Made by a program: the position numbers and the translations under genes
NCBI RefSeq assembly: GCF_041624475.1
Contig: NZ_JBFJUX010000010.1
Location: forward strand, 1-64,000
Length of the DNA stretch: 64,000 bases
Direction of reading: 5' to 3'
Source of the DNA: Litorivivens sp041624475
Lineage (GTDB): Bacteria; Pseudomonadota; Gammaproteobacteria; Pseudomonadales; Spongiibacteraceae
The notes under the pieces: generated by a model
The model's database searches: none
Seen by the model: the letters and a program-made list of their open reading frames with translations, nothing else
Told to the model about the DNA's origin: nothing
Shown here: positions 47,973 through 56,103 of the stretch, piece by piece
How the letters are laid out: the number at the start of each line of letters is the position of its first letter
Position numbering within the stretch: position 1 is the first letter of the stretch

Positions 47973-48902
47973 ATGTTTGCAGAAAGCCCGCACAGTGTTC
48001 CGCGCCTTCGCTCCAGCCGCCTGTCGCTGGCAGGCCTGTTGTTGGGCACTGTGTTGTTGAGTGCCTGTGCTACCCCGCCGCCGACACCGCCGAGCAGTCC
48101 CCAGCCGCCGCCACCCGCCCAGCCACCGAGCAGCCCGTCGTCGCCTTCGTCGGAGCAGCGGGAGCAGGAACAGAGTCCAGAGCAGCAGGCGCAGCAAAAA
48201 CAGCAACAGGCCGAGCAGCAAGCGCAGGCCGCAGCCCGGCAGCGTGCTGAAGCGGAAGAGGCGGCCCGCGAGCGTGAGCAGGCACGGCAAAATGCGGCCG
48301 GAGCCCCGGCCGACAACGAGCAACAGTGGCCGCCACCGCCGCCGGATGAACCGCCCGCAGGTCAGGCTGGCGCGCCGGCCGAAGCCAGTGGCGAGGCTCA
48401 GCCCGATACGCCCGATGGGGCACCTCCCGCCGGCGGCGGTGTGGCTACCGAACGCGAGCGCACCGAAAACCTGGAGGGTGAACTGGCGCGCTCTCTGTCC
48501 GGTTTTGATCGGCGGCTCGACCGCGAAAATCAGTCCCTGAGCGAACGCGAGCAGGCCCAGGCCCTGGCTGCTGAACAGCGCCGTAGGGAAAACGCAGGCG
48601 GCGGTGGCAGTGCCAGCGGACAGGGTCCTGCCGGCAGTCAGGGGCAGGATCAGTATGGCTATTCAGCCCCGCACCCGCCCGGCGCCACCGGCGGCGGCAA
48701 TATGCCCAAGGGGGGGCAGCGTCGCCCGGGCAGTCCGGGCGACAAGGAAAGCCTGCCGCCGGCGCCGGACGATGTGCCTAGCGGGCAGGATGACGATATC
48801 GTCGCGCGCCAACTGCGCGAGGCGGCCGAGAATGAAACCGATCCCGAACTGCGGGAAAAACTGTGGGAAGAGTATCGTGAGTATAAGCGCAACAATCGCT
48901 AG
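47973..48902 (+). CDS. Low-complexity Pro/Gln-rich lipoprotein (operon gene 2)
   Basis: 309 residues with lipobox LLSAC (Cys32). After it come proline-rich repeats (PPPTPPSSPQPPPPAQPP), a Gln/Glu/Ala-rich probable long helix (EQREQEQSPEQQAQQKQQ onward), a second Gly/Pro region and an acidic-basic helical end (ETDPELREKLWEEYREYKRN). The composition suggests a flexible outer-membrane tether spanning periplasm or wall. Strong compositional bias makes homology hard to judge. Ends inside the next gene (26-base overlap). Confidence 0.75.
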   Translation: MFAESPHSVPRLRSSRLSLAGLLLGTVLLSACATPPPTPPSSPQPPPPAQPPSSPSSPSSEQREQEQSPEQQAQQKQQQAEQQAQAAARQRAEAEEAAREREQARQNAAGAPADNEQQWPPPPPDEPPAGQAGAPAEASGEAQPDTPDGAPPAGGGVATERERTENLEGELARSLSGFDRRLDRENQSLSEREQAQALAAEQRRRENAGGGGSASGQGPAGSQGQDQYGYSAPHPPGATGGGNMPKGGQRRPGSPGDKESLPPAPDDVPSGQDDDIVARQLREAAENETDPELREKLWEEYREYKRNNR

Positions 48903-50097
48903 GTCGCTGTCGCTGACACTGCTGATTTTTCTGGCCGGTTGTGTCAACCAGTCGGTCAAGCATGTCAATGCCACACGCGCGGCCCACGCCGAGCGCGAAA
49001 TTCCACAGGCCGAGTTGCTGGATGTAAACATTGCGGTGTTCGATCCCGGCTATACCGAACCGGTAGATGAGGACTCTGGCATCTTCCCGCAGGTGCGCAA
49101 GGCCGAGGCGGGTTTTATTCCCTACCGGTTGCGCGAAACTTTGCAGAGCACGGGGCACTGGGGGCCGGTGCGCGTTGTGCCCAGTCCCACCACCTCATCG
49201 GAGTTGATGATTACCGGCACCATCCTCGAGTCGAATGGTCGCGACCTGAAGGTGGCGGTAAAAGCCGTCGATGCCAGCGGGCGTGAGTGGCTGGACAAAA
49301 CCTATGAGGAAACGGCGGCCAGTTTAAGTTACAGCGATGTTGAGCCCTCGGAGATCGACCCGTTTCAGGATCTCTACAACCGTATTGCTAACGATTTGCT
49401 TAAATCCCGCAAGGGGCTGTCATCAAAACAGCTGCGCGATATTCGCACCATCGCCTTCCTGCGCTTTGCCGAAGACTTGTCGCCGGACGCCTTTCAGCGT
49501 TATCTGAATGAAAAGAACGGTGACTATTCAGTGCGTGGTTTGCCGGCTGACAGTGACCCGAATGTGCAGCGTATTCAGGCGATTCGCGAGCGTGATTACC
49601 GGCTGGTCGATACGCTGGATCAGCACTACTACCTGTTTGGCGAACAGATGCAGACGCCCTATGACGAATGGCGCGCGGCGAGTTATCAGGAAGCCAAAAA
49701 CCTTGAAAAAGTGCGCAAGGAAGCCATCGGCCGCATGGTAGCCGGTGCCGTCGGCGTAGCGGCTGGTATTTATGGCGCGGGTCAGGCCAGTAATGGCGCC
49801 GAGGCAGCTGCGGCGTATTCCGGTGTTGTGGGTGGTGGCTATCTGCTCAAAACCGGTATTGATAAATTCGGCGAAAAGAAACTGCACGTCGAAGCCCTGA
49901 AAGAGCTGGGCGAGTCTCTGTCCACGGACCTGAAGCCGAGGGTCATCGAACTGGAGGGCAAGACCATTACCCTCAGCGGTTCGGCCGAAGCCCAGTATCA
50001 GGAGTGGCGCGAACTGCTGCGCAAGATTTACGCTAACGAAACAGGATTACCGCCGGGCGGCGCCGACGACGGCTCAGCCAAGGATAAGGATCGATAA
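48877..50097 (+). CDS. Lipoprotein with glycine-rich hydrophobic segment (operon gene 3)
   Basis: 406 residues from GTG 48877, preceded by GGGAAGAG. The start gives a perfect lipoprotein signal, SLSLTLLIFLAGC (Cys22); longer in-frame starts lie inside the previous gene. Mature part: an alpha/beta domain (LLDVNIAVFDPGY, YRLRETLQSTGHWGPVRVVP, LMITGTILESNGRDLKVAVK) reminiscent of outer-membrane assembly lipoproteins, then a helical linker, then a Gly/Ala-rich hydrophobic stretch (MVAGAVGVAAGIYGAGQASN, about residue 288) that might insert in a membrane. No family name assigned. Confidence 0.78.
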   Translation: MSISATIARSLSLTLLIFLAGCVNQSVKHVNATRAAHAEREIPQAELLDVNIAVFDPGYTEPVDEDSGIFPQVRKAEAGFIPYRLRETLQSTGHWGPVRVVPSPTTSSELMITGTILESNGRDLKVAVKAVDASGREWLDKTYEETAASLSYSDVEPSEIDPFQDLYNRIANDLLKSRKGLSSKQLRDIRTIAFLRFAEDLSPDAFQRYLNEKNGDYSVRGLPADSDPNVQRIQAIRERDYRLVDTLDQHYYLFGEQMQTPYDEWRAASYQEAKNLEKVRKEAIGRMVAGAVGVAAGIYGAGQASNGAEAAAAYSGVVGGGYLLKTGIDKFGEKKLHVEALKELGESLSTDLKPRVIELEGKTITLSGSAEAQYQEWRELLRKIYANETGLPPGGADDGSAKDKDR

Positions 50098-50100
50098 CTT

Positions 50101-51633
50101 TTGTCGCCAAACCAGCTTCCAGACGATGCGGGCGAGCGCATCACCCCCGTCGCGCATCAACCACCGACGTCGGCGGCTTCAGCGCCCACCGCTGCCTCGG
50201 CGGAGCGCCCTTTCTTCTGGATAGCCGTCGCCCTGATTGCTCTGCTGCTGAGCCTGGTGATTCTGTGGCTGCCCTCTCAGCTGAATCAGCGCGAACCGCT
50301 CAGGCAGATCGCCGACGCTCCGCCGCAACAACAGGTTGAGGTCTCGGCGGGTAGGTCTGAAGGGGAAGCCGAACCGGCGCCCGGTGCGGCTGATACTGAA
50401 GCTGTTCTGGCCAAGCGCCAGACGGCCCAGCGTATTGCCGATGCCCTGCAATTGCGCCGGGCTGAGCTTGAAAAGCTGGCGGTCGAGCGTTGGGCGCCAG
50501 CGGACTACCAACAGGTGCAAGTGAACGCCGAGCGGGCGAGCAATTATTTTGCCAATCGCGAATTCGAAGCGGCAGCTACCTACTGGGGCAAAGCGCTGGA
50601 ACAGTCCAATACCCTGCTCGGCCAGGTGGAGGCGGTGCTTAAGGCCACCATCGTTGAGGGCTATCAGGCGCTGGAAAAGCTGAACAGCGAGGCCGCGGTC
50701 AAGGCCTTTGATCTGGCGCTGGCTATCCACCCCGAGAACGCAATGGCCCGCAGCGGCATGCAGCGGGCGCGCAATCTGCCGCAGATCCTGACGCTGATGT
50801 CCGCTGCCGAAAACCACGAACGGGCCGACCAGCTTGATCAGGCGATGATGCTTTACCGGGAAGTATTGCGGCTTGACCCGCAGTCGAAAGCTGCGCGCGA
50901 GGGTGTCGTGCGAGTGGGTGAAGCCATGCAGGACTGGGAATTCCGCATCACCCTGTCCACCGCCCAGCAGGCACTGGCGGACGGCGACTATAGTGCGGCT
51001 GAGCGTGAGTTTCGCAAGGCTGACAAACTGAAGCCCAACGATCCCGTCGTGCGCGAGGGACTCGCCGAACTGAAAGCCGCGCGACTGCAGCAACGCATTG
51101 CCGCCTTGAAAACCAGTGCTGAACAGGCCGTCGATAAGGAAAACTGGGGCAAGGCGGTTGCCGATTACCGTAAGCTGATAGAGTTGGATTCCACGTTGGA
51201 GTTTGCCCAGGCAGGTTTGCAGCGCAGTCGTCAGCGCGATGAATTAGACCAGCGCCTCCAGACGCTGGTAGAGGCGCCAGAGCGTCTGTACAGCAAGGAC
51301 GTTCTCGCCAGCGCCTGGTATACCCTGCAGGATGCTCGCAAAATTGACAATCCTGGGCCGCGCCTGCAATCGCAAATGGAGGCGGTCGATCAAGCCATCG
51401 CCCGTGCCAGACAGCCGATAACGGTGCAGCTTAGCTCGGACAGCCTGACGGACGTGGTGGTCTACCGGGTTGGCGAGATGGGCAACTTCGAACAGAAAAC
51501 CCTGCGGCTGACGCCCGGTGACTATACCGTGGTGGGTCGCCGCGAGGGTTACCGCGACGCACGCAAAACACTCAGTGTGCGACCGGACGATGGGGTCGTC
51601 AGCCTCGATATTCGTTGTACCGACAAAATCTGA
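50101..51633 (+). CDS. Membrane-anchored TPR protein with PEGA-like end (operon gene 4)
   Basis: 510 residues. A short cytoplasmic tail, one membrane helix (FFWIAVALIALLLSLVILWL, about 38-57), a helical region with TPR-like pairs (NREFEAAATYWGKALEQS, AVKAFDLALAIHPENAMA, QAMMLYREVLRLDPQSKA, DYSAAEREFRKADKLKPND, WGKAVADYRKLIELDS) and a C-terminal 65-residue beta domain (VVVYRVGEMGNFEQKTLRLT, GDYTVVGRREGYRD) like PEGA repeats in gene 5. TTG start four bases after the previous stop, with AAGGAT upstream. Single-pass topology puts TPR and PEGA parts in the periplasm. Confidence 0.8.
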   Translation: MSPNQLPDDAGERITPVAHQPPTSAASAPTAASAERPFFWIAVALIALLLSLVILWLPSQLNQREPLRQIADAPPQQQVEVSAGRSEGEAEPAPGAADTEAVLAKRQTAQRIADALQLRRAELEKLAVERWAPADYQQVQVNAERASNYFANREFEAAATYWGKALEQSNTLLGQVEAVLKATIVEGYQALEKLNSEAAVKAFDLALAIHPENAMARSGMQRARNLPQILTLMSAAENHERADQLDQAMMLYREVLRLDPQSKAAREGVVRVGEAMQDWEFRITLSTAQQALADGDYSAAEREFRKADKLKPNDPVVREGLAELKAARLQQRIAALKTSAEQAVDKENWGKAVADYRKLIELDSTLEFAQAGLQRSRQRDELDQRLQTLVEAPERLYSKDVLASAWYTLQDARKIDNPGPRLQSQMEAVDQAIARARQPITVQLSSDSLTDVVVYRVGEMGNFEQKTLRLTPGDYTVVGRREGYRDARKTLSVRPDDGVVSLDIRCTDKI

Positions 51634-51675
51634 TTGCGTTCAGAAATAATAATGATGCCGTTGAAAGGACGTTGA

Positions 51676-53754
51676 ATGAGCGACAGGGAATCCGACAGTA
51701 ACGCGCACAACGAGGTCATTAAGCCATCGAGCTTTCAGCCTCCGGAAGCGGGAGCATCGACTGCGCCCGCGCGCAGCGGCCGACCACTCTACTGGATTAT
51801 CGGTGCGCTGCTGTTTTTGCTGCTGGCCGGCCTGTGGTTTGTGCTGACCGCCAAGGCGGTCAAAGTGCAAGTGGAGCCCGCCGGCGCCGAAATCTCAATC
51901 AGTGGCGGGTTAGTGCTGGAGCTGGGCGGTAACTATCTGGCGCGTCCCGGCGATTATCTGCTGCGCCTTGAAAAGACCGGTTATCACCTGCTGGAAGAGC
52001 GCATTACCGTTCAGGCGAGTGATGACAATCTCTTTCAGTTCAGTCTGAAAAAACTGCCCGGCGTGTTAACCGTCAGCTCGCAACCTGAATCAGCCCGGCT
52101 GGAAATAGACGGCGATGCCCGGGGTTACACACCGGTATCGGATCTGGAGCTGGAACACGGCAGCTATTCCTACAGGTTAACGGCACCGCGCTATCAGCCG
52201 GCCACGGGCACCATCGATATTGAAGGTATGGGGCGTCAGCAACGCTTGCACGTGGAGCTGGAGCCGGGCTGGGCGGATATTACGGTGCGCTCCAAGCCTG
52301 AAGGCGCCACCCTGAGTGTCGATGGGGTAGAGCAGGGGGTTACCGGCCCGGACGGGGTCGTCGCAGAAGTGATGCCAGGCAAGCATGTTCTCAAACTTCG
52401 TCTGCCGGGTTACCAGGACTGGGAATACTCGCTGATTACAGAGGCTAATAAAGCCCAGCAGCTACCGCTGGTTACCCTGCAACCCAGCTACGCCACGGTC
52501 GAGGTGAGCAGCCGACCAGCGGGCGCGCGGGTGCAGGTAAACGGGGAGTATCAGGGCGCAACGCCACTGACCATCGAACTGAGGCCGCAGGCGACAACGC
52601 AACTGACCCTGAGCAAGCCCGGCTATCGGACGCTGACGAAAACGCTGGCCTTGCCCAGCGGCAGTCGCGAACAGCTGGAACTGACCCTGCAACCGGTGGT
52701 GGGCGAGATTCAGATCAGCGCCACGCCGGCGGATGCCTTGCTCTATATCGACGGCGTGTTGCGCGGTCGCGCCAATCAAACGATTCAGCTCACGACTACG
52801 GAGCATAAACTCGAAATTCGTCGCGAAGGTTATGCGAGCCACCGCCAGAGCGTTACGCCGCGCTCGGGTTTCAAGCAGCAGGTAAAAGTTAAGCTGCTGA
52901 CCGAGCGCGAAGCCTTTCTCGCCCAGTTTCCAAAACGCATTCGAACGGCGACCGGCGACGAGCTGGTGCTGATTGAGCCGGGCGGGCCCTTTGCGATGGG
53001 CTCGCCGCGCCGGGAGCAGGGCCGACAATCCAATGAAGTGCAGCGCGACGTAAAATTGACGAGACTTTATTATCTGGCCACCAAGGAAGTTACCAATGAA
53101 GCGTTTCGGCAGTTCAGGGCCGCGCATTCGTCCGGCATTGTGCAACGCACAACACTGGACAACGATAACTACCCGGTCGCCCGGGTCAGCTGGAGCGATG
53201 CCATTGCTTTTTGTAACTGGCTCAGTCGGCGCGACGGGTTGCCCGAGGCCTATCGCAACGGACAGCTGATTACGCCGGTGAACACGGGTTACCGTTTACC
53301 GACCGAGGCGGAGTGGGTGTGGGCGGCGCGCTACTCCGGTGGCAAGGGCGAGCGCCGTTACGCCTGGGGTAATGACATGCCGCCAACCGGCAAGGCCGGC
53401 AACTACGCGGATATCAGTGCTCAAGGCGTGGTCGATAAAACCCTGAGCAGCTATCAGGATAACTATGTCGCGGCGGCGCCGGTAGGCAAGTTCGATCCGA
53501 ACCCGCTGGGGTTGTATGACCTGGGGGGCAATGTCAGCGAGTGGATGAATGATGTCTACAGTGTTGAAGCGTCAATGGCGGTGGAAACCGACCCGCTGGG
53601 CGCGGGTGCCGGAAAATTACATACCATCCGCGGTTCCAGCTGGCGCCATGGGCGCATTACCGAACTGCGTTTGGTTTACCGAGATTCAGGTGAGGAAGGG
53701 CGTGATGATGTGGGGTTCAGACTGGCGCGCTATGCACACCCTAAAGCCGACTAA
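51676..53754 (+). CDS. PEGA-repeat protein with SUMF1 (formylglycine-enzyme-like) domain lacking the cysteines (operon gene 5)
   Basis: 692 residues. A membrane helix at about 37-59 (LYWIIGALLFLLLAGLWFVL) is followed by five PEGA-like repeats of 65-70 residues (for example VSSQPESARLEIDGDARGYT, VRSKPEGATLSVDGVEQG, VSSRPAGARVQVNGEYQGAT, ISATPADALLYIDGVLRGRA). From about 425 comes an FGE-sulfatase/SUMF1 domain (GGPFAMGSPRREQ, YRLPTEAEWVWAARY, GLYDLGGNVSEWMNDV, TIRGSSWRHG, DVGFRLARY). The paired cysteines of true formylglycine enzymes, expected after the RGGSW motif, are absent (R652 to G659), so it is probably a binding domain. RBS AAAGGACG. Confidence 0.88.
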   Translation: MSDRESDSNAHNEVIKPSSFQPPEAGASTAPARSGRPLYWIIGALLFLLLAGLWFVLTAKAVKVQVEPAGAEISISGGLVLELGGNYLARPGDYLLRLEKTGYHLLEERITVQASDDNLFQFSLKKLPGVLTVSSQPESARLEIDGDARGYTPVSDLELEHGSYSYRLTAPRYQPATGTIDIEGMGRQQRLHVELEPGWADITVRSKPEGATLSVDGVEQGVTGPDGVVAEVMPGKHVLKLRLPGYQDWEYSLITEANKAQQLPLVTLQPSYATVEVSSRPAGARVQVNGEYQGATPLTIELRPQATTQLTLSKPGYRTLTKTLALPSGSREQLELTLQPVVGEIQISATPADALLYIDGVLRGRANQTIQLTTTEHKLEIRREGYASHRQSVTPRSGFKQQVKVKLLTEREAFLAQFPKRIRTATGDELVLIEPGGPFAMGSPRREQGRQSNEVQRDVKLTRLYYLATKEVTNEAFRQFRAAHSSGIVQRTTLDNDNYPVARVSWSDAIAFCNWLSRRDGLPEAYRNGQLITPVNTGYRLPTEAEWVWAARYSGGKGERRYAWGNDMPPTGKAGNYADISAQGVVDKTLSSYQDNYVAAAPVGKFDPNPLGLYDLGGNVSEWMNDVYSVEASMAVETDPLGAGAGKLHTIRGSSWRHGRITELRLVYRDSGEEGRDDVGFRLARYAHPKAD

Positions 53755-53992
53755 ACGGGCGGCAGCGCTGTGGCTCTGCTTGAGCGTGCTGCCGGGGGGG
53801 GTATGGGCGCAGCAGGACGCGTCCGAGCAAGACGTGCCTACGCAGGCAGAACCGCAGGAAACCGCGCCAGCGCCTAGCGAAAACTCTGACATACAACCTG
53901 AGGGTGATTCGATGCCACCTGCGCCCCGGGCATTCAAGCCCTCGGAAGAAGTGCACGCTGATACGATACTGACCATGCCAGCCGATTTTTGA
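53708..53992 (+). CDS. Small secreted acidic protein (operon gene 6)
   Basis: 94 residues from ATG 53708, chosen because AGGAAGGG lies seven bases upstream; ATG 53732 (86 residues) is the alternative. A hydrophobic signal (AAALWLCLSVLPGGVWA) is followed by an acidic, Pro/Gln/Glu-rich disordered tail (QDASEQDVPTQAEPQETAPA). Overlaps the end of gene 5 by 47 bases. No family recognised. Its conserved place between the PEGA protein and the channel subunit would be the best test that it is a real gene. Confidence 0.6.
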   Translation: MWGSDWRAMHTLKPTKRAAALWLCLSVLPGGVWAQQDASEQDVPTQAEPQETAPAPSENSDIQPEGDSMPPAPRAFKPSEEVHADTILTMPADF

Positions 53993-54007
53993 TAACAGGC
54001 GATAAGA

Positions 54008-54805
54008 ATGAAGATCCGACTGTCCAACGACTTTCTCTACCAGCTGTTTGCCCTGCTGATTTCCGTGATTGTGGTGCACACTGCCTATGTCACGGTAATC
54101 CGGCCCGAGGCGCGTTTGATCGAGCTGGAACAGCAGCAGCAGATCGCCGAAAACCCGGATTACCTGCCCGAGCGTTCCCTGCTGGTGATCATTCGCGATT
54201 TTGAGCAGGAGGCCTGTTTTATTCTGCTGTTCTGGGCCTTTGCGCTGTTAATCATGAAAGCCGTGGCGGTGAGCCGCCAGCGCGACCAACTCGACCAGAA
54301 CCTGATTCAGGTGTCGGAGGGAGAAACGATACTGCCCGAAGATGCACGCCATCACGCCCGGATTATTGAAGCGCTGCCGGAGCCGGAGCGCAGTTATCTC
54401 TACCCGCGCACACTGCTTACGGCGCTGCGCCGCTTTCGCTCCACGCGCAATATTCAAAATGTGGCGGACGCCATTACCCATAGCTGTGAGGCTGAAATTG
54501 AACGCCTTGAGTCAGAGCTGTCGATGATTCGCTACATCGCCTGGGCGATTCCCTCGATCGGTTTTATCGGCACCGTGCGCGGTATTGGTGAGGCCCTAGG
54601 CCTGGCGCACAAGGCTCTGGAAGGAGATATCAGTGGGGTTACCGCCAGTCTCGGGTTGGCTTTCAACTCCACGCTTATTGCGCTGGTGCTTTCCATCATC
54701 CTCATGTTTGCGCTGTATCAACTGCAGCTAATGCAGGAGCGCCTGGTGCTGGATACTCAAACTGCCTGTGACCGCGGGCTGATTCAGAATTTGCAGAGCC
54801 AATAA
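54008..54805 (+). CDS. MotA/TolQ/ExbB-type proton-channel protein (operon gene 7)
   Basis: 265 residues, about four membrane helices (10-30, 68-88, 175-197, 212-237) with a cytoplasmic loop between the second and third, the TolQ/ExbB layout with one extra segment. The family motif before helix 3 is IPSIGFIGTVRGIGEAL (181-197), matching the GLLGTVxGI signature, and helix 4 has VTASLGLAFNSTLIALVLSI like the ExbB/TolQ last helix. Such proteins form pentamers around a dimer of ExbD/TolR/MotB. No separate ExbD/TolR gene lies beside it; genes 9 and 10 carry a matching helix. Overlaps gene 8 by one base. Confidence 0.88.
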   Translation: MKIRLSNDFLYQLFALLISVIVVHTAYVTVIRPEARLIELEQQQQIAENPDYLPERSLLVIIRDFEQEACFILLFWAFALLIMKAVAVSRQRDQLDQNLIQVSEGETILPEDARHHARIIEALPEPERSYLYPRTLLTALRRFRSTRNIQNVADAITHSCEAEIERLESELSMIRYIAWAIPSIGFIGTVRGIGEALGLAHKALEGDISGVTASLGLAFNSTLIALVLSIILMFALYQLQLMQERLVLDTQTACDRGLIQNLQSQ

Positions 54806-56103
54806 TGCTGATACTCGATTTCAACGACAGCGCACTGCGTCTGTTTGACGACGACCAGCTCCTCGCCAGCTCTCCGGCCTGCGCGGTGCTCGACGGTGAG
54901 GATTTTTTGCTCGGTGAAAAAGCACTCGCCAAATCCCGGCTTAACCCGCGCGCAACCTATCTGAAGTTCTGGGAACAGCTCGATCAGCAGCCCCTGAATC
55001 GGCCGGCGGGCAGTGCGCGCAGTCACGCCGATATCGCCTACTACCATTTGCGTGATCTGCTGGAGGCGGCGAATACCGGCGAGCGAAAGGTATTGCTGAT
55101 AGTGCCGGCCCATTACGGCAGTGAACGCCTGGCGCTGTTGCTTGGCATTGTTCAGGCCTGTTCGTTAAGGGTAACAGGCATTGTCGAAAGCGCTGTGCTG
55201 GCGGCGGCTTCAATACCGGATACGCCAGCTGGCGGTGGCGACACACTGCGCTATCTGGATATCAGCCTGCACCGGGTCAGTGTCACCGACGTTAATCGCA
55301 CGGATCATTTGCAGACCGGTACCGCGCGGGAGTTATGGACACCCGGTTTGAGCTGGTGTGTCGAGCAATGCATTCATCAGATCAGTCAGCGTTTTCTGCA
55401 GGAAACCCGCTTTGATCCGCTGCATGAGGCGGCCAGTGAACAGCGTCTATTTGATCAACTCCCCGGCTGGTGGCAGACCTTTCGGGAACATCCCAAACTA
55501 ACCGTGGAGTTACCTGCGGGGCTACGCCAGCACCGCATTGAGTGGCGTCGTGAGCAGGCAGAGCTCGTGCTGGACAGCTGTTATCAGGAGTTGCAGAAGG
55601 TTGTGCAGGAGGCCGCGGGGCGGGTATTGATCAGTCATCGACTGGCCGCATTGCCGGGGCTGGTTGAAACACTGCGGCCTTGCGGCGAAACGCTGGTTTT
55701 ATCGGATACTGCGCTAATCGACTGCGCGCGCGAGCAGCAAGAACGGTTGTGCAGTGAAGCAGAGGCACCGCTGTGGGTAAAGCAGTTGCCGCTGCCGAGC
55801 GCATCAGGTGAGCCCGGTGCTGCAGCTCCAGACGCAGATCGCAGCGATAAAACGCAGCTCCAGGCAACCCACCTTTTACACGACAGCTGCGCGACGCCCT
55901 TGGCCAGTGACTTGCGCTGGCCAGACCACAAGCCCTTGCTGCACTTTCAGGTTGTTGAGGGGCAGTATCAGGTAGAAGCGCTGGCAGCGGCTATCCAGCT
56001 CAACGGACAGCCTCTGGCTGGCGTCGCCACGCTGGCTTTGGGTGATATCCTGCGGACACCCCAGGGCGAGGTGCAAATGATTCAGGTTGAAAGCGGGCAC
56101 TGA
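54805..56103 (+). CDS. Degenerate Hsp70-fold protein (operon gene 8)
   Basis: 432 residues without signal or membrane helix, so cytoplasmic. Order of motifs follows Hsp70: MLILDFNDSALRLFDDDQLL at the phosphate-1 position, KVLLIVPAHYGSERLALLLG then LRVTGIVESAVLAAAS (compare Hsp70 TVPAYF...NEPTAAAL), LRYLDISLHRVSVTDVN at phosphate-2 and GRVLISHRLAALPGLVETL at the adenosine motif. The glycines of both phosphate loops are missing, so ATPase activity is doubtful. It starts within the TAA of gene 7 and ends in the ATG of gene 9, between channel and VWA genes. Confidence 0.75.
   Translation: MLILDFNDSALRLFDDDQLLASSPACAVLDGEDFLLGEKALAKSRLNPRATYLKFWEQLDQQPLNRPAGSARSHADIAYYHLRDLLEAANTGERKVLLIVPAHYGSERLALLLGIVQACSLRVTGIVESAVLAAASIPDTPAGGGDTLRYLDISLHRVSVTDVNRTDHLQTGTARELWTPGLSWCVEQCIHQISQRFLQETRFDPLHEAASEQRLFDQLPGWWQTFREHPKLTVELPAGLRQHRIEWRREQAELVLDSCYQELQKVVQEAAGRVLISHRLAALPGLVETLRPCGETLVLSDTALIDCAREQQERLCSEAEAPLWVKQLPLPSASGEPGAAAPDADRSDKTQLQATHLLHDSCATPLASDLRWPDHKPLLHFQVVEGQYQVEALAAAIQLNGQPLAGVATLALGDILRTPQGEVQMIQVESGH

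Noticed and set aside
48061..48540. Alternative frames through the Pro/Gln-rich lipoprotein gene
   Set aside because: Open only because of the repetitive GC-rich composition; the lipoprotein frame has the signal, lipobox and operon spacing.
48604..48876. N-terminal extension of lipoprotein 3 inside lipoprotein 2
   Set aside because: The GTG at 48877 has a good RBS and gives a perfect lipoprotein signal; the extension has neither.
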